Shown here piece after piece: positions 55,675 to 64,000 of a stretch of DNA of 64,000 nucleotides. The stretch is from NCBI GenBank assembly GCA_938075415.1, contig CALJHC010000021.1, positions 100,219-164,218 of the forward strand. Direction: 5' to 3'. A program made the translations under genes and the position numbers. Within the stretch, counting starts at the first letter, position 1, and every line of letters begins with the position of its first letter. This DNA comes from an uncultured Rubripirellula sp. (GTDB lineage Bacteria > Planctomycetota > Planctomycetia > Pirellulales > Pirellulaceae). The notes under the pieces are model-generated. The model searched no databases. It saw only the letters and a program-made list of their open reading frames with translations, and was not told the DNA's origin.

Positions 55675-58614
55675 CTAAGCAAAAACCACGAGCAAATCAG
55701 AAACACCGTGACTGTGCATTCCAAACTTCGCCAAATCACCATCAAACTGAACGTCTGAACTCTGTTTCTCACATCGAGATTGCAACTCTTCGCAGGTTGC
55801 ATTTAGGAGAGTCTCGAGTGAATCATCCAGCAGGGCAACCGCCGCGATGTCACGACAAAACCTCAGCTTGACTTTCGCTGTTTGAGCCTGAGTTTGAATC
55901 ACTCGGACCACGGCGGCAAATCGCCCATCCTGACGTGAATGCACAGAAACGGCAGACAGCAAAATATCCTTCGGAGCAACGTGTGCGACCCAGCCGATTA
56001 ATGGACCCTGTGAACCCTTGACCAGCGGTAAAATCATGGGCGGGGATAGCTTGGCCCGACAGGCGGCAACTGGCGATGGAACATCGATCCCATAATGCAT
56101 AGAAAACGTATGTCTCGACTCACCTTGAACCAAAACGAGTGTGTCGAGAAACCGTTCTCCAAAACGTCGGTGAAACGGCAAACCATGACCACAAACCAAA
56201 GTCTGTCGCTCGGCCTCGTCAATCACCAGTCCAAGAGGTGATACGAGGCGTCGCGATCGAGCTCGATGGAGCTTATCTCGCACAATGGTACGGCAAATTG
56301 CTGACTCCGATGCAACCGCCATTCGCAGCCCCAAATAGTTCAACCAAGGATCACCTTGGATTGACTTCAGAGGATCAATTTCACCATCCACCCTCAGAAA
56401 ACGACTCCCGCGATCGAGTGTGTAGCGAAGTTGAAATTTGGCAATTGGCTCCTTGGTGTCCCCCTCAACTCTTAACAAGACACCGGAGGCTTCCAAGCAG
56501 CCCTGATGTTGCGATGAAGCCTTTACGCCGAACCGATCCGCGCGCATTTCGACATTCGATGATTTCTTTCCATCGGACGAAGTGAGGCGTAGAGAAAAAC
56601 GATTGCCTCTGGAACCGCTGTAAACTCCCAACACCGCACCGGTCTTGGGGCTAAGACTCACCTCCATGAACTCATTTTGCAGTCGATCTTTTTCCGCAAT
56701 CGGCTTGGCTCCCCCAAAGAAACCCCGCTTCAATCGCTTCGATAGTCTTTCGCCCGAGCCACGTGAATCTGAATCAACGGGTACCCGCACAAACCCGCAC
56801 GCGGGTACGTCCACAGTTGCTCGTGTCGTTCCAGCACTGGTATCCACCGCATAAATGTGATCGGGTCGATCACTTATTCCACCAGCGAGCGATAGATCAC
56901 AACGAACGCCAACCGATACGGGATTGATCAGCAGGCAATCACCGTCGACCGTCGTATCGCTTTGCCTACCCTCAGCGGATTCATCACTGCGATGAGACGG
57001 TGTCAGTTGAGCACCAACGGCACTCGCAAATTGCGAGATGGAACTAGCCGTGTTGCTTTCACCCGAAACCAAACCACTGACACCCTCCAACAATTGCCCC
57101 TGCTCTGACTCGATGGTTGCCAGAAATGAATCCACCTGAGAAGAAATCGGATTTGATTCACCTTCGGTAACGCTTTCCGAGAGCAGACGCGATGCATTGG
57201 TTGACGCCGTAATCGCCTCTCCGTGGTGATAAGGACTTTCACCCTCTGTGAAATAATCACTGATCTTCCAGAATTTGCCCAAGCATAAACTCCATGTTGC
57301 CACTCGCCTCAAGTCCTGAAAACTCTCACACGAATCTCCAGGCCAGTGTGCGAACAAACCAGTGGCAATTTCACCACGATCAATTGACTCACCCAACCGA
57401 GTCCCAAGGGTGAGGAAGGAGGCATCACTTGACGCGTCGGTTGGTTTGGCCGTCAAAGCTTCAAGCTGAACCCCTCCTGCCTGCAAGATCACTTTTGCCT
57501 CATCACCAAACCCTGTGCCACCCGCGAAATCAATTGGCATGATTCCGAGGTAGCCGAGTCGAACGAGAGTCGCAGTCAAATCTGCAGGAGTCGCACCAGC
57601 AAAACGCCCGTAGACCGGAGGAGCCATACCAACGGTGGCAACAAACTGTTGATGAGCAGCAATTAAAGCTTCTTCGGATTGCTGAAACGTCATTCCATCA
57701 AAACAGATGCCCGATGCCGGACCACCCCCAGCCCAACTCAGCACACCGGTGTCCAGTTGACGCTTGAAGCGATTCAAGACTTCGGTCGGTAATTGATCAA
57801 GGGACTCGGCAACTTCCACGTCAACCAACAGGTTCAGCGGTGTTGGCAGGCAGGCGCCCACTCGCTGCTCCAGAGGAACCGGTTGGGTCTCATCCGTTAA
57901 ATCCACACTTGGATCCGAGTTCACTACTGCAGATTCTTCCTCTGATTGAATGACGTCAACCAAACGCCCCATGGTTGACGGACTAGTCAATACAAGATCA
58001 ATCAAATGGGGATCCGACGAAAAATAGTGATCGCGTTCCTCAGCCAAACAATCAAAAAGGTCATGCAATGATTCACTGGCCGCCTCGGAGTCACCATTGA
58101 CGAACGCCTTGGCAGCCTTGACCGCACAGTTTTGCAAATGCAATTCATCAAGGTTACTGGTGTAACGCAGGCGTTTGGTCATTACCTGCACTTGTAACGA
58201 TGCATAGGCAGCAGCAAAAAAATCAGCGACGCCGATCTCACGATCACCGGTGGTCAGCGTTTCCGATTTAAGTTTTGGAAGCCGGTCCCAAGGCAGCTGA
58301 TCAAGAAAACCTTGTCTGGTTGCCGCGTCCAACCAAAGGCAATCGCCTTTCTCTTGAGTTGGCAGCTTGAAATCTTCAGGCAACTGCTGTGCTGAAGGGC
58401 GAGGGACCGCAATCAATCGATCATTCAGATCCTCCGGAGGCATATCAGCTCGGTACCACGCCGGCAGTTGCTCCATTTCTGCCAGCAAACAAGGGTGCCA
58501 TAGCATGGTCCAACCCCCGAGCAAACTTTGTGCGTCCTCGTCTGACAACTCCGTTGGAAAGTCCTCCAAGTTGGCGGCCGGAATCAGAACGCAACACTCT
58601 TCAAAAAGTGGCAT
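55675..58614 (-). CDS. Large GH38-like (alpha-mannosidase fold) protein, unknown activity
   Basis: 979 residues without a signal peptide. The middle reads like the barrel and beta-sandwich parts of a GH38-type protein: PPVYGRFAGATPADLTATLVRLGYLGIMPIDFAGG (about residues 335-370) resembles a polysaccharide-active barrel, and the C-terminal half has DRLQNEFMEVSLSPKTGAVLGVYSGSRGNRFSLRL (about 640-680), the typical L.N.f..V.l...G.i..i of GH38 sandwiches. I do not see the usual GH38 metal motifs, so the active site may be altered or the protein inactive. The N-terminal part is rich in Asp/Glu/Leu and unassigned. Its neighbours are a Ser/Thr kinase and, divergently, the pilus-type genes. The GH38 call is a reading of fold-like motifs, not a certain match. 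Confidence 0.6.
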   Translation of the reverse strand: MPLFEECCVLIPAANLEDFPTELSDEDAQSLLGGWTMLWHPCLLAEMEQLPAWYRADMPPEDLNDRLIAVPRPSAQQLPEDFKLPTQEKGDCLWLDAATRQGFLDQLPWDRLPKLKSETLTTGDREIGVADFFAAAYASLQVQVMTKRLRYTSNLDELHLQNCAVKAAKAFVNGDSEAASESLHDLFDCLAEERDHYFSSDPHLIDLVLTSPSTMGRLVDVIQSEEESAVVNSDPSVDLTDETQPVPLEQRVGACLPTPLNLLVDVEVAESLDQLPTEVLNRFKRQLDTGVLSWAGGGPASGICFDGMTFQQSEEALIAAHQQFVATVGMAPPVYGRFAGATPADLTATLVRLGYLGIMPIDFAGGTGFGDEAKVILQAGGVQLEALTAKPTDASSDASFLTLGTRLGESIDRGEIATGLFAHWPGDSCESFQDLRRVATWSLCLGKFWKISDYFTEGESPYHHGEAITASTNASRLLSESVTEGESNPISSQVDSFLATIESEQGQLLEGVSGLVSGESNTASSISQFASAVGAQLTPSHRSDESAEGRQSDTTVDGDCLLINPVSVGVRCDLSLAGGISDRPDHIYAVDTSAGTTRATVDVPACGFVRVPVDSDSRGSGERLSKRLKRGFFGGAKPIAEKDRLQNEFMEVSLSPKTGAVLGVYSGSRGNRFSLRLTSSDGKKSSNVEMRADRFGVKASSQHQGCLEASGVLLRVEGDTKEPIAKFQLRYTLDRGSRFLRVDGEIDPLKSIQGDPWLNYLGLRMAVASESAICRTIVRDKLHRARSRRLVSPLGLVIDEAERQTLVCGHGLPFHRRFGERFLDTLVLVQGESRHTFSMHYGIDVPSPVAACRAKLSPPMILPLVKGSQGPLIGWVAHVAPKDILLSAVSVHSRQDGRFAAVVRVIQTQAQTAKVKLRFCRDIAAVALLDDSLETLLNATCEELQSRCEKQSSDVQFDGDLAKFGMHSHGVSDLLVVFA

Positions 58615-59959
58615 GGCAGAAAAAAACTAGTTGTGATTTAGGAAAAAATGATTGATGCAAATCATCGAAACCGTTCGAGCTTTCCGCAATGCCCGCTTGA
58701 GACACTCGGTAACGATCGCGACAACTTTCTATTCTCTTGACCAAGGGTCAAATCGCCGTAATCCCACATCGAACTTCTACTGTTGGACTGAAATCTTAGC
58801 GTCATTCCCTCATGCGTTTTCATCGGTGAATCCCCGCTGCCTGCTAATCTGACCAACGATGTTTCTGCCGCGGCGTTTCTGTCTCTACCAGTTTTTCCAA
58901 CCAGATGAAGACCTGGTTTCAAGAAACTCGAATTTTGGCCGGAAACGTCGCAGAGCATACTCGGGACAAACTCGGGGCAAATCTGAGGTCGCGGCTCCCT
59001 GGATGAACCGGATTTGTCTTCCATCACTTTAATGAACCGATCAGGTCATCTGGTAGCCGATGCATAAAACTAGACGGAGAGATCTGAGCGGCTAGGCATT
59101 GGGCGCCGGTACTGTGCTTCACTTTCACTATGGCCGGGAAATTCTTGCCAATCGCGATCCGTTGTCGCGTTCAGCCCGCTGCCTCCCCCCGCTCCCACAA
59201 ATCTTGATGCCAATCCCAGTGTTCATGCTGATCCCAGTGTTCATGCTGATCCCAGTGAATGATGAAAACCCGAAACGGGACTGGCAATTCATGCGATCGA
59301 ATTCGTCACTGGGATCCTGAAGTTCACCGATCTCAATGAGATCAACATTATCAATCAACGTCATTTGTTGTCCAAAAAACCCGAAAAACGTCTCCTTCGA
59401 GGTTCCTCAATCGAAGTCTGCTCTGGAAATCCTCTAGCATCAAACGGGGTGCATACCCCCCCCGTCGGGACGATATTTCGGGTGGTGCACAGGGTGATCA
59501 CTTCGTCATTCGGGAAGACCGTCCCAGATTACTTTCCATGAGGCGGAATCAGAAACCTGTTCACTTGGGGGTTCGGTGTCGAAGAAACACTGCGAAAGTC
59601 GCACTTTTTTCCTTCCAGAGCGGCCAAACGGGTAAAAAGTGCCTTTTCGACACGATTCCTTAGCCTTCCTTCGAAAGAGAACCATCCATTGTTCGGAAAA
59701 GGCTGTAGAATGAGTGAGTCCGTTTGCAGGGTCAGCGTATCACGGTTTCGGCAAAACCTCCGCAAATAAAGGTTTCTATCGGCACCCGGTATTTAGTACT
59801 CTTGAAACAGACGTGGAGAGAGCGGTTGGACGCACTGGGCGACTTATCTAATTAGTGTTCAACCTGATGCGGATATCGAGGCTTCTGCCTTGCCATCCGA
59901 CATCCCGACATTTTCTCATCCCAACCAATCATCGTTTACTCGGGAAACACAGAAGCAAC
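58615..59959. other. Gap before PilM-type gene, 1.3 kb
   Basis: No supported gene. It contains an 18-bp tandem repeat (59213-59257) and a C-rich stretch near 59456. The promoter of the PilM operon is likely at the right end, but no consensus is certain. Confidence 0.45.
59213..59257. repeat. 18-bp tandem repeat, 2.5 copies
   Basis: Two full copies of atcccagtgttcatgctg (59213-59230, 59231-59248) and half of a third, in non-coding DNA. Confidence 0.9.
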
Positions 59960-62134
59960 ATGGCAAGCAGTCAAAGTGTTTGGGGAGTCGAAATAGGGCA
60001 AACCGCTCTGAAAGCATTGCAATGCAAGCTGGAAGACGGCCGCGCCGTAGCAACCGCATTTGATTACATCGAATACCCCAAAATTTTGAGCCAACCGGAA
60101 GCGGTCGCTGAGGATCTGATCGCCGATGCGCTGAAACAATTTTTGGAGCGAAATGAATCAGCGCTCACAGAAAAAGTATGTGTGAGTGTTCCGGGGCAAA
60201 GCGGTCTTGCGAAGTTTTTCAAACCGCCGCCGGTCGAGGTCAAGAAGATCGCCGACATCGTGCGATATGAGGCCAAGCAGCAGATCCCATTCGATCTCGC
60301 TGATGTGATCTGGGATTACCAGATGATGCCTGGCAGTATGGTTGAAGAGGGCTACGCACTTGAGAGTGAGGTGGGTCTTTTCGCGATGAAACGTGAGCAG
60401 GCGTATCGCCAACTTGATCCGTTCAACGCAGTCGACATGGAAGTCTCGGTTGTCCAAATGGCTCCGGTCTCGCTTTACAACATGCTCGCATTCGACCGTC
60501 TGCAGGAGCGTTTGGACGCGGACATTTTTGATGCCGACGACCCGCCACCCTCAATCGTGATCCTATCGATCGGAACCGACTCGAGTGACTTGATCGTGAC
60601 CAACGGTTTTCGCATCTGGCAACGCAGTATGCCAATCGGTGGTAACCACTTCACGAGACAATTGACCAAAGACCTGAAACTCACCTTTGCGAAAGCCGAG
60701 CACCTCAAGCGACACGCGAGAGATGCGACAGATCCAAAGCTCATCTTCCAAACAATGCGCCCTGTCTTCAATGACCTTGTCACAGAGATTCAGCGGTCCA
60801 TTGGCTTCTTTCGAAGCATCGACAAAAAAGCTGAGATCGGCGAACTGGTGATCACCGGTAACACCGTCAAAATGCCGGGCCTTGCCTCATACATCGGCAA
60901 AAATCTGGGACTGGAAGTACAGGTTCTGGACCGTTTCAATCGCCTTGATGGTGATGACATCCTTGAAATCCCAACGTTCCGTGACAACGCTCCGACATTC
61001 GCTGTCGCCTACGGACTTTGTCTGCAAGGCTTGGGCGTTGCCCAGATCCAAACCAGCCTGATCCCTCGTGAAATTCTGACACAACGGCTTATCCGAGCGA
61101 AAAAACCCTGGACGCTTGCCGGCTTGACCGCCTTGATGTTGGGAATGTCCTTCAATTATTGGTTTGTTGAGCAAAGCTGGTCGACCACTCGGGATGATCT
61201 CTGGAAAAGTTCGCTCTCTCAAGTCGATAACATGAAAAGCTATCGTGACGGTCACGTCAGCAAGGATGGCGAACTTGAAACCAGGCTGACCTACCTTAAC
61301 GCAATGGGCAAAGAGGTTTCAGGAAATGCAGAACGTCGTCTGAAATGGCTCGAAGTCATTCGAGCCGTTAATGCTGCGGTTCCTCGCACCGCATATCCCG
61401 ACGGAAAAGTCCCAACCCCCAAAGAATTACCGTACTCCCAACGCAAAGACATTCACGTCACCTCGGTGGACACCAAGCGATTCGAGGATCTTGCCGATTG
61501 GTGGACCGATGATGTTAAGACCCGCCACGCCGAAGAACTTAATAGTTGGGCACGAGTCACCAACCAACACGCTTCAGAGGAAGAGAAAGCAGAATTTAAG
61601 GCTGATATCGCTGCCGAGACCGGACCCACGGGCAAGGGTTGGGTGATCGAACTGCGCTGCTATCACTACTACAACGATCCAAACAACCGAGGTGAAATTG
61701 AAAGTGATCACGTGCGCAAGTACATGACCACCAGTTTCATGAACAGCACCGTCGATCTTCCCACGGGTCAAAAAGATGCCAACGGACAAGACATTACCGA
61801 GACCTTCACTCTGGAGGAAATGGGAGTGAAGTATCCGCTTCTGCTTGATGACAATCGAGCAACAGCGACACAAATCCCCAACCCCGATCATGATCCATCG
61901 GCCATGATCACCGAGTCTCCACTTGGTGGAGCGATCGATCAAAACAATCTTCCGGAAGGATTCGAACCACCCATGCTGCAAGTCCGAAAACTAGACTTCG
62001 TTTACCAGATTGTGTGGCAAGAGAAGTCAATCGCGGAGCGACTTGCTGCGAAGGAAGAAGCGAGATTAGCTGCAGAGGAAGCCGCTACTGCTGCTCAGCA
62101 AGCAGCCGATGATCAGGCAGCCGCTTCGCAGTGA
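59960..62134 (+). CDS. pilM: PilM-type type IV pilus / secretion ATPase-fold protein with C-terminal extension
   Basis: 724 residues from the ATG at 59960; an upstream GTG (59855) gives an extra 35 residues unlike the family. The actin-like PilM part (about 1-370) has VWGVEIGQTALKALQCKLEDG, EKVCVSVPGQSGLAKFFKPPPVEVKKIADIVRYEAKQQIPF, and ILSIGTDSSDLIVTNGFRIWQRSMPIGGNHFTRQL, plus LVITGNTVKMPGLASYIGKNLGLEVQVLDRFNRL. A membrane segment (about 385-410) follows, then a periplasmic part with helical stretches and a low-complexity Ala/Glu tail. Single-chain PilM-plus-extension proteins are seen in planctomycetes, where the extension replaces PilN. The next gene encodes a membrane protein in the same direction. 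Confidence 0.85.
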   Translation: MASSQSVWGVEIGQTALKALQCKLEDGRAVATAFDYIEYPKILSQPEAVAEDLIADALKQFLERNESALTEKVCVSVPGQSGLAKFFKPPPVEVKKIADIVRYEAKQQIPFDLADVIWDYQMMPGSMVEEGYALESEVGLFAMKREQAYRQLDPFNAVDMEVSVVQMAPVSLYNMLAFDRLQERLDADIFDADDPPPSIVILSIGTDSSDLIVTNGFRIWQRSMPIGGNHFTRQLTKDLKLTFAKAEHLKRHARDATDPKLIFQTMRPVFNDLVTEIQRSIGFFRSIDKKAEIGELVITGNTVKMPGLASYIGKNLGLEVQVLDRFNRLDGDDILEIPTFRDNAPTFAVAYGLCLQGLGVAQIQTSLIPREILTQRLIRAKKPWTLAGLTALMLGMSFNYWFVEQSWSTTRDDLWKSSLSQVDNMKSYRDGHVSKDGELETRLTYLNAMGKEVSGNAERRLKWLEVIRAVNAAVPRTAYPDGKVPTPKELPYSQRKDIHVTSVDTKRFEDLADWWTDDVKTRHAEELNSWARVTNQHASEEEKAEFKADIAAETGPTGKGWVIELRCYHYYNDPNNRGEIESDHVRKYMTTSFMNSTVDLPTGQKDANGQDITETFTLEEMGVKYPLLLDDNRATATQIPNPDHDPSAMITESPLGGAIDQNNLPEGFEPPMLQVRKLDFVYQIVWQEKSIAERLAAKEEARLAAEEAATAAQQAADDQAAASQ

Positions 62135-62160
62135 ACTTTCCGAAGTTCAAAGAACGCATC
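62132..62160 (+). other. Small hairpin after the PilM-type gene
   Basis: A 7-bp inverted repeat tgaactt / aagttca with a 4-nt loop covers the stop codon (about 62132-62149). There is no T run, so it is unlikely to stop transcription into the next gene. Confidence 0.3.
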
Positions 62161-62345
62161 CCGGATTTTGCCAAAAACTAGCCTTTTCAAACTTTAAACC
62201 TTTAAAAAAACTGTCTGCGGAATCAGGTCCTCAATTCACCGTTGCTGAGTCGGTTTCGACCTTCACTCAACTTGAATCGTGATCAAGGTCCTGAAAAAAC
62301 GGTTCACCCGAATCGCCCCCGTAATTCATCAGAGAAGAGATTGTC

Positions 62346-64000
62346 ATGGACCAACTGAAAACTCAGCTCGCTGTCGTCCTTAAGCACGGTTTCTGGATAT
62401 CAACCGGCTTGGTTCTCCTTAGTACGGTCGCTATCTGGTACTTCTCGACGGCCGATCTTGAAGAGAAAAACAGTAAACAGACCAGCAAAATCACCCTTGC
62501 GATCAACACCGTTGGTGAGGTCGAGAACGAACTGGAGACAATTCCAAATGACCTTTCCCATGCGGAGATGGGCTTGCTGATTACCGCAAGACAAGGCGAG
62601 GTGCTTGAATCTTGGGAACGTTTGTACTCAAGGCAGCAGAACATTCTAACTTGGCCCGAAGGCGAATTGGGAACCGATTTCGTCGATGAGTTTCGTGACT
62701 TGCTGCCAATTGAAAAAATGGTGGAGTTCCCAACCGATCCCGCGAAGGAACTTGAAACCACCTTACGAAGTCGATATCAGCGTTACATCAAAAATATTCT
62801 TCCCGACCTAGCGAGTATTGCCAACACTGAATGGACCGCTGAATTCGAACGCTCTGTCGGTGCCGACGGTGGCATGGGAATGGAAATGGGGATGGGGATG
62901 GGCACGGGCATGGGCATGAATGGCCCGGGTGGAACGACCCGAGATGTTGATATCACCGGAGCCGAGAAAGGCCCGCTAGTGATTTGGAGTAATGAAAGCC
63001 AAACTCAAGTTCTGAAAGACTTGTTTCCTTGGAGAGGACAACTGCCGAGCACCCTCGACATTTATTACTCGCAAGAAAACATTTGGATCCTGAAGCAACT
63101 TCTCGGCATCGTTGCTGATCTTAATGGCGATGCAACCCAACCCTATCAAGCTCGAGTTCACGAGATTCAAAAAGTGAACATCGGTAAATCGGTCAACTTC
63201 GCACAGGGAAGCATCTCCGAGCCCGGCAAATCTTCCTCGGGAATGACAGGCGGCATGGAGATGATGGGTGACATGATGATGGACGACATGATGGGCGAGA
63301 TGGGTGATGACATGGGGGCCGGAGGCCTTGGTGGCTTGGGAGGATCGACTGCATCACCAGACCCAGCGGAGAACCGATACGTCAATGTTGCGATGGAACC
63401 GATCACCGGTTCTGCGTTGCGGTCTGCTTTGACCAGTAACAGTCCCAGCGATGCTGCACTCGCTGTTGCAAAACGGGTCCCAGTCATGTTGTCTCTGAAT
63501 ATGGATCAGAGAGCTATTCCTGAGCTAATTGCCACCTGCGGTAGTTCGCAATTGATGGTGGAAGTTCATCAAGTTCGGATGCTTCCCCAGAATGCTTCTG
63601 GTGGTGGAATGATGGACATGGGTGGCGGTGAAGAAGGCATGGATGAAATGGGAATGGGCGGCGGCATGGGAATGGGCGGCGGCATGATGGGTGGTATGCC
63701 TGGCGGTGCAGCTGCCGACGCAGGTGGTGAATTTCCGCTGGATATGACTGTCGAAGTCTACGGAATCATTTACATCTACAACCCCGTCGATGCTGAAAAG
63801 CTTGGATTGGACCAAGTTGACGAAAACACAGTAATTGATGGAACCAATGGCAACTCGTCGACCCAACCGGCAACCACACCACCGGTAACCACACCACCGG
63901 TAACCACACCACCGGTAACCACACCACCGGCAACCACACCACCGGCAACCACACCACCGGCAACCACACCACCGGCAACCACACCACCGGAAACCACACC
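62346..64000 (+). CDS. Membrane protein with Met/Gly-rich runs and PATTP repeats (partial, cut by right edge)
   Basis: At least 551 residues, open to the edge. It begins MDQLKTQLAVVLKHGFWISTGLVLLSTVAIWYF, a single membrane anchor at about 14-34. A coiled-coil part follows, then the first Met/Gly cluster (about residues 176-200, GMGMEMGMGMG), a folded stretch with WSNESQTQVLKDLFPWRGQLPSTLDIYYSQENIWILKQLLGIVADLNGD (about 215-265), further Met/Asp/Gly clusters, and a last folded strand EFPLDMTVEVYGIIYIYNPV. From about residue 508 the protein is made of PATTP or PVTTP repeats. It follows the PilM-type gene by 211 bp and may be a pilus-alignment-type partner. The family is not assigned further. 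Confidence 0.75.
   Translation, partial: MDQLKTQLAVVLKHGFWISTGLVLLSTVAIWYFSTADLEEKNSKQTSKITLAINTVGEVENELETIPNDLSHAEMGLLITARQGEVLESWERLYSRQQNILTWPEGELGTDFVDEFRDLLPIEKMVEFPTDPAKELETTLRSRYQRYIKNILPDLASIANTEWTAEFERSVGADGGMGMEMGMGMGTGMGMNGPGGTTRDVDITGAEKGPLVIWSNESQTQVLKDLFPWRGQLPSTLDIYYSQENIWILKQLLGIVADLNGDATQPYQARVHEIQKVNIGKSVNFAQGSISEPGKSSSGMTGGMEMMGDMMMDDMMGEMGDDMGAGGLGGLGGSTASPDPAENRYVNVAMEPITGSALRSALTSNSPSDAALAVAKRVPVMLSLNMDQRAIPELIATCGSSQLMVEVHQVRMLPQNASGGGMMDMGGGEEGMDEMGMGGGMGMGGGMMGGMPGGAAADAGGEFPLDMTVEVYGIIYIYNPVDAEKLGLDQVDENTVIDGTNGNSSTQPATTPPVTTPPVTTPPVTTPPATTPPATTPPATTPPATTPPETT
63867..64000. repeat. 15-bp tandem repeat, about nine copies, to the window edge
   Basis: Units of ccggcaaccacacca (or ccggtaac...) repeat from about 63867 to the edge, encoding PATTP/PVTTP. 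The first, second and later units differ only at single bases, and the total number is unknown because the window ends inside the array. Confidence 0.95.

Overview
The window looks like a chromosomal segment of a planctomycete, most likely of the Pirellulaceae type (GC near 50%). This is inferred from gene content. It carries a FtsH with a long periplasmic insert, a very long TolC-type lipoprotein, a serine/threonine kinase with a C-terminal membrane anchor, a PilM-type protein with a periplasmic extension, many small lipoproteins or secreted proteins of unknown function, wide gaps between genes and scattered tandem repeats. I see no phage, integron, insertion sequence or CRISPR array.

Layout. 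0-5.1 kb (minus): a tripartite efflux set, TolC-like lipoprotein, HlyD-type adaptor and a MacB-type ATPase cut by the left edge. 6.2-8.1 kb (minus): hflK-hflC. 9.2-13.8 kb: rsmE, a FemAB-like transferase and ftsH. 14.4-18.3 kb (plus): dxr and an rseP-type site-2 protease. 18.4-21.5 kb: hisE-hisG-rhodanese on minus, and hisH on plus. 22-28 kb: a CAP-domain protein, trpD, a nucleoside hydrolase, a SMI1/KNR4(SUKH)-like protein and a Gfo/Idh/MocA oxidoreductase. 28.9-33.7 kb (plus): UDP-glucose dehydrogenase, tsaD, and mqnB-mqnD of the futalosine menaquinone route. 33.8-40.7 kb: a conserved small protein, a YjbQ-type protein, ilvB, a FluC/CrcB fluoride channel coupled to a BNR/CBM9-like secreted protein, and tRNA-Gly(CCC).

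41.2-47.5 kb (minus) is the most unusual block. A GT-C-like membrane protein, a membrane-anchored MutS-family ATPase, a DgcN-like (DUF1611) protein and a DgcA-like enolase-superfamily racemase overlap end to start, so they are probably translated as one unit. 48-55 kb: a class III aminotransferase, a small secreted protein, a GT4 glycosyltransferase, a small lipoprotein, an HU-type DNA-binding protein and a Ser/Thr kinase whose 3' end lies inside a 33-bp tandem array. 55.2-64 kb: a 12-bp x 13 array, a 979-residue GH38-like protein, PilM with an extension, and a Met/Gly-rich membrane protein that ends in PATTP repeats and is cut by the right edge.

Several alternative start codons (TTG or GTG) were moved to the next well-placed ATG or GTG on the basis of Shine-Dalgarno-like sequence, overlap with the upstream gene or family length. 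These choices are stated in each entry.
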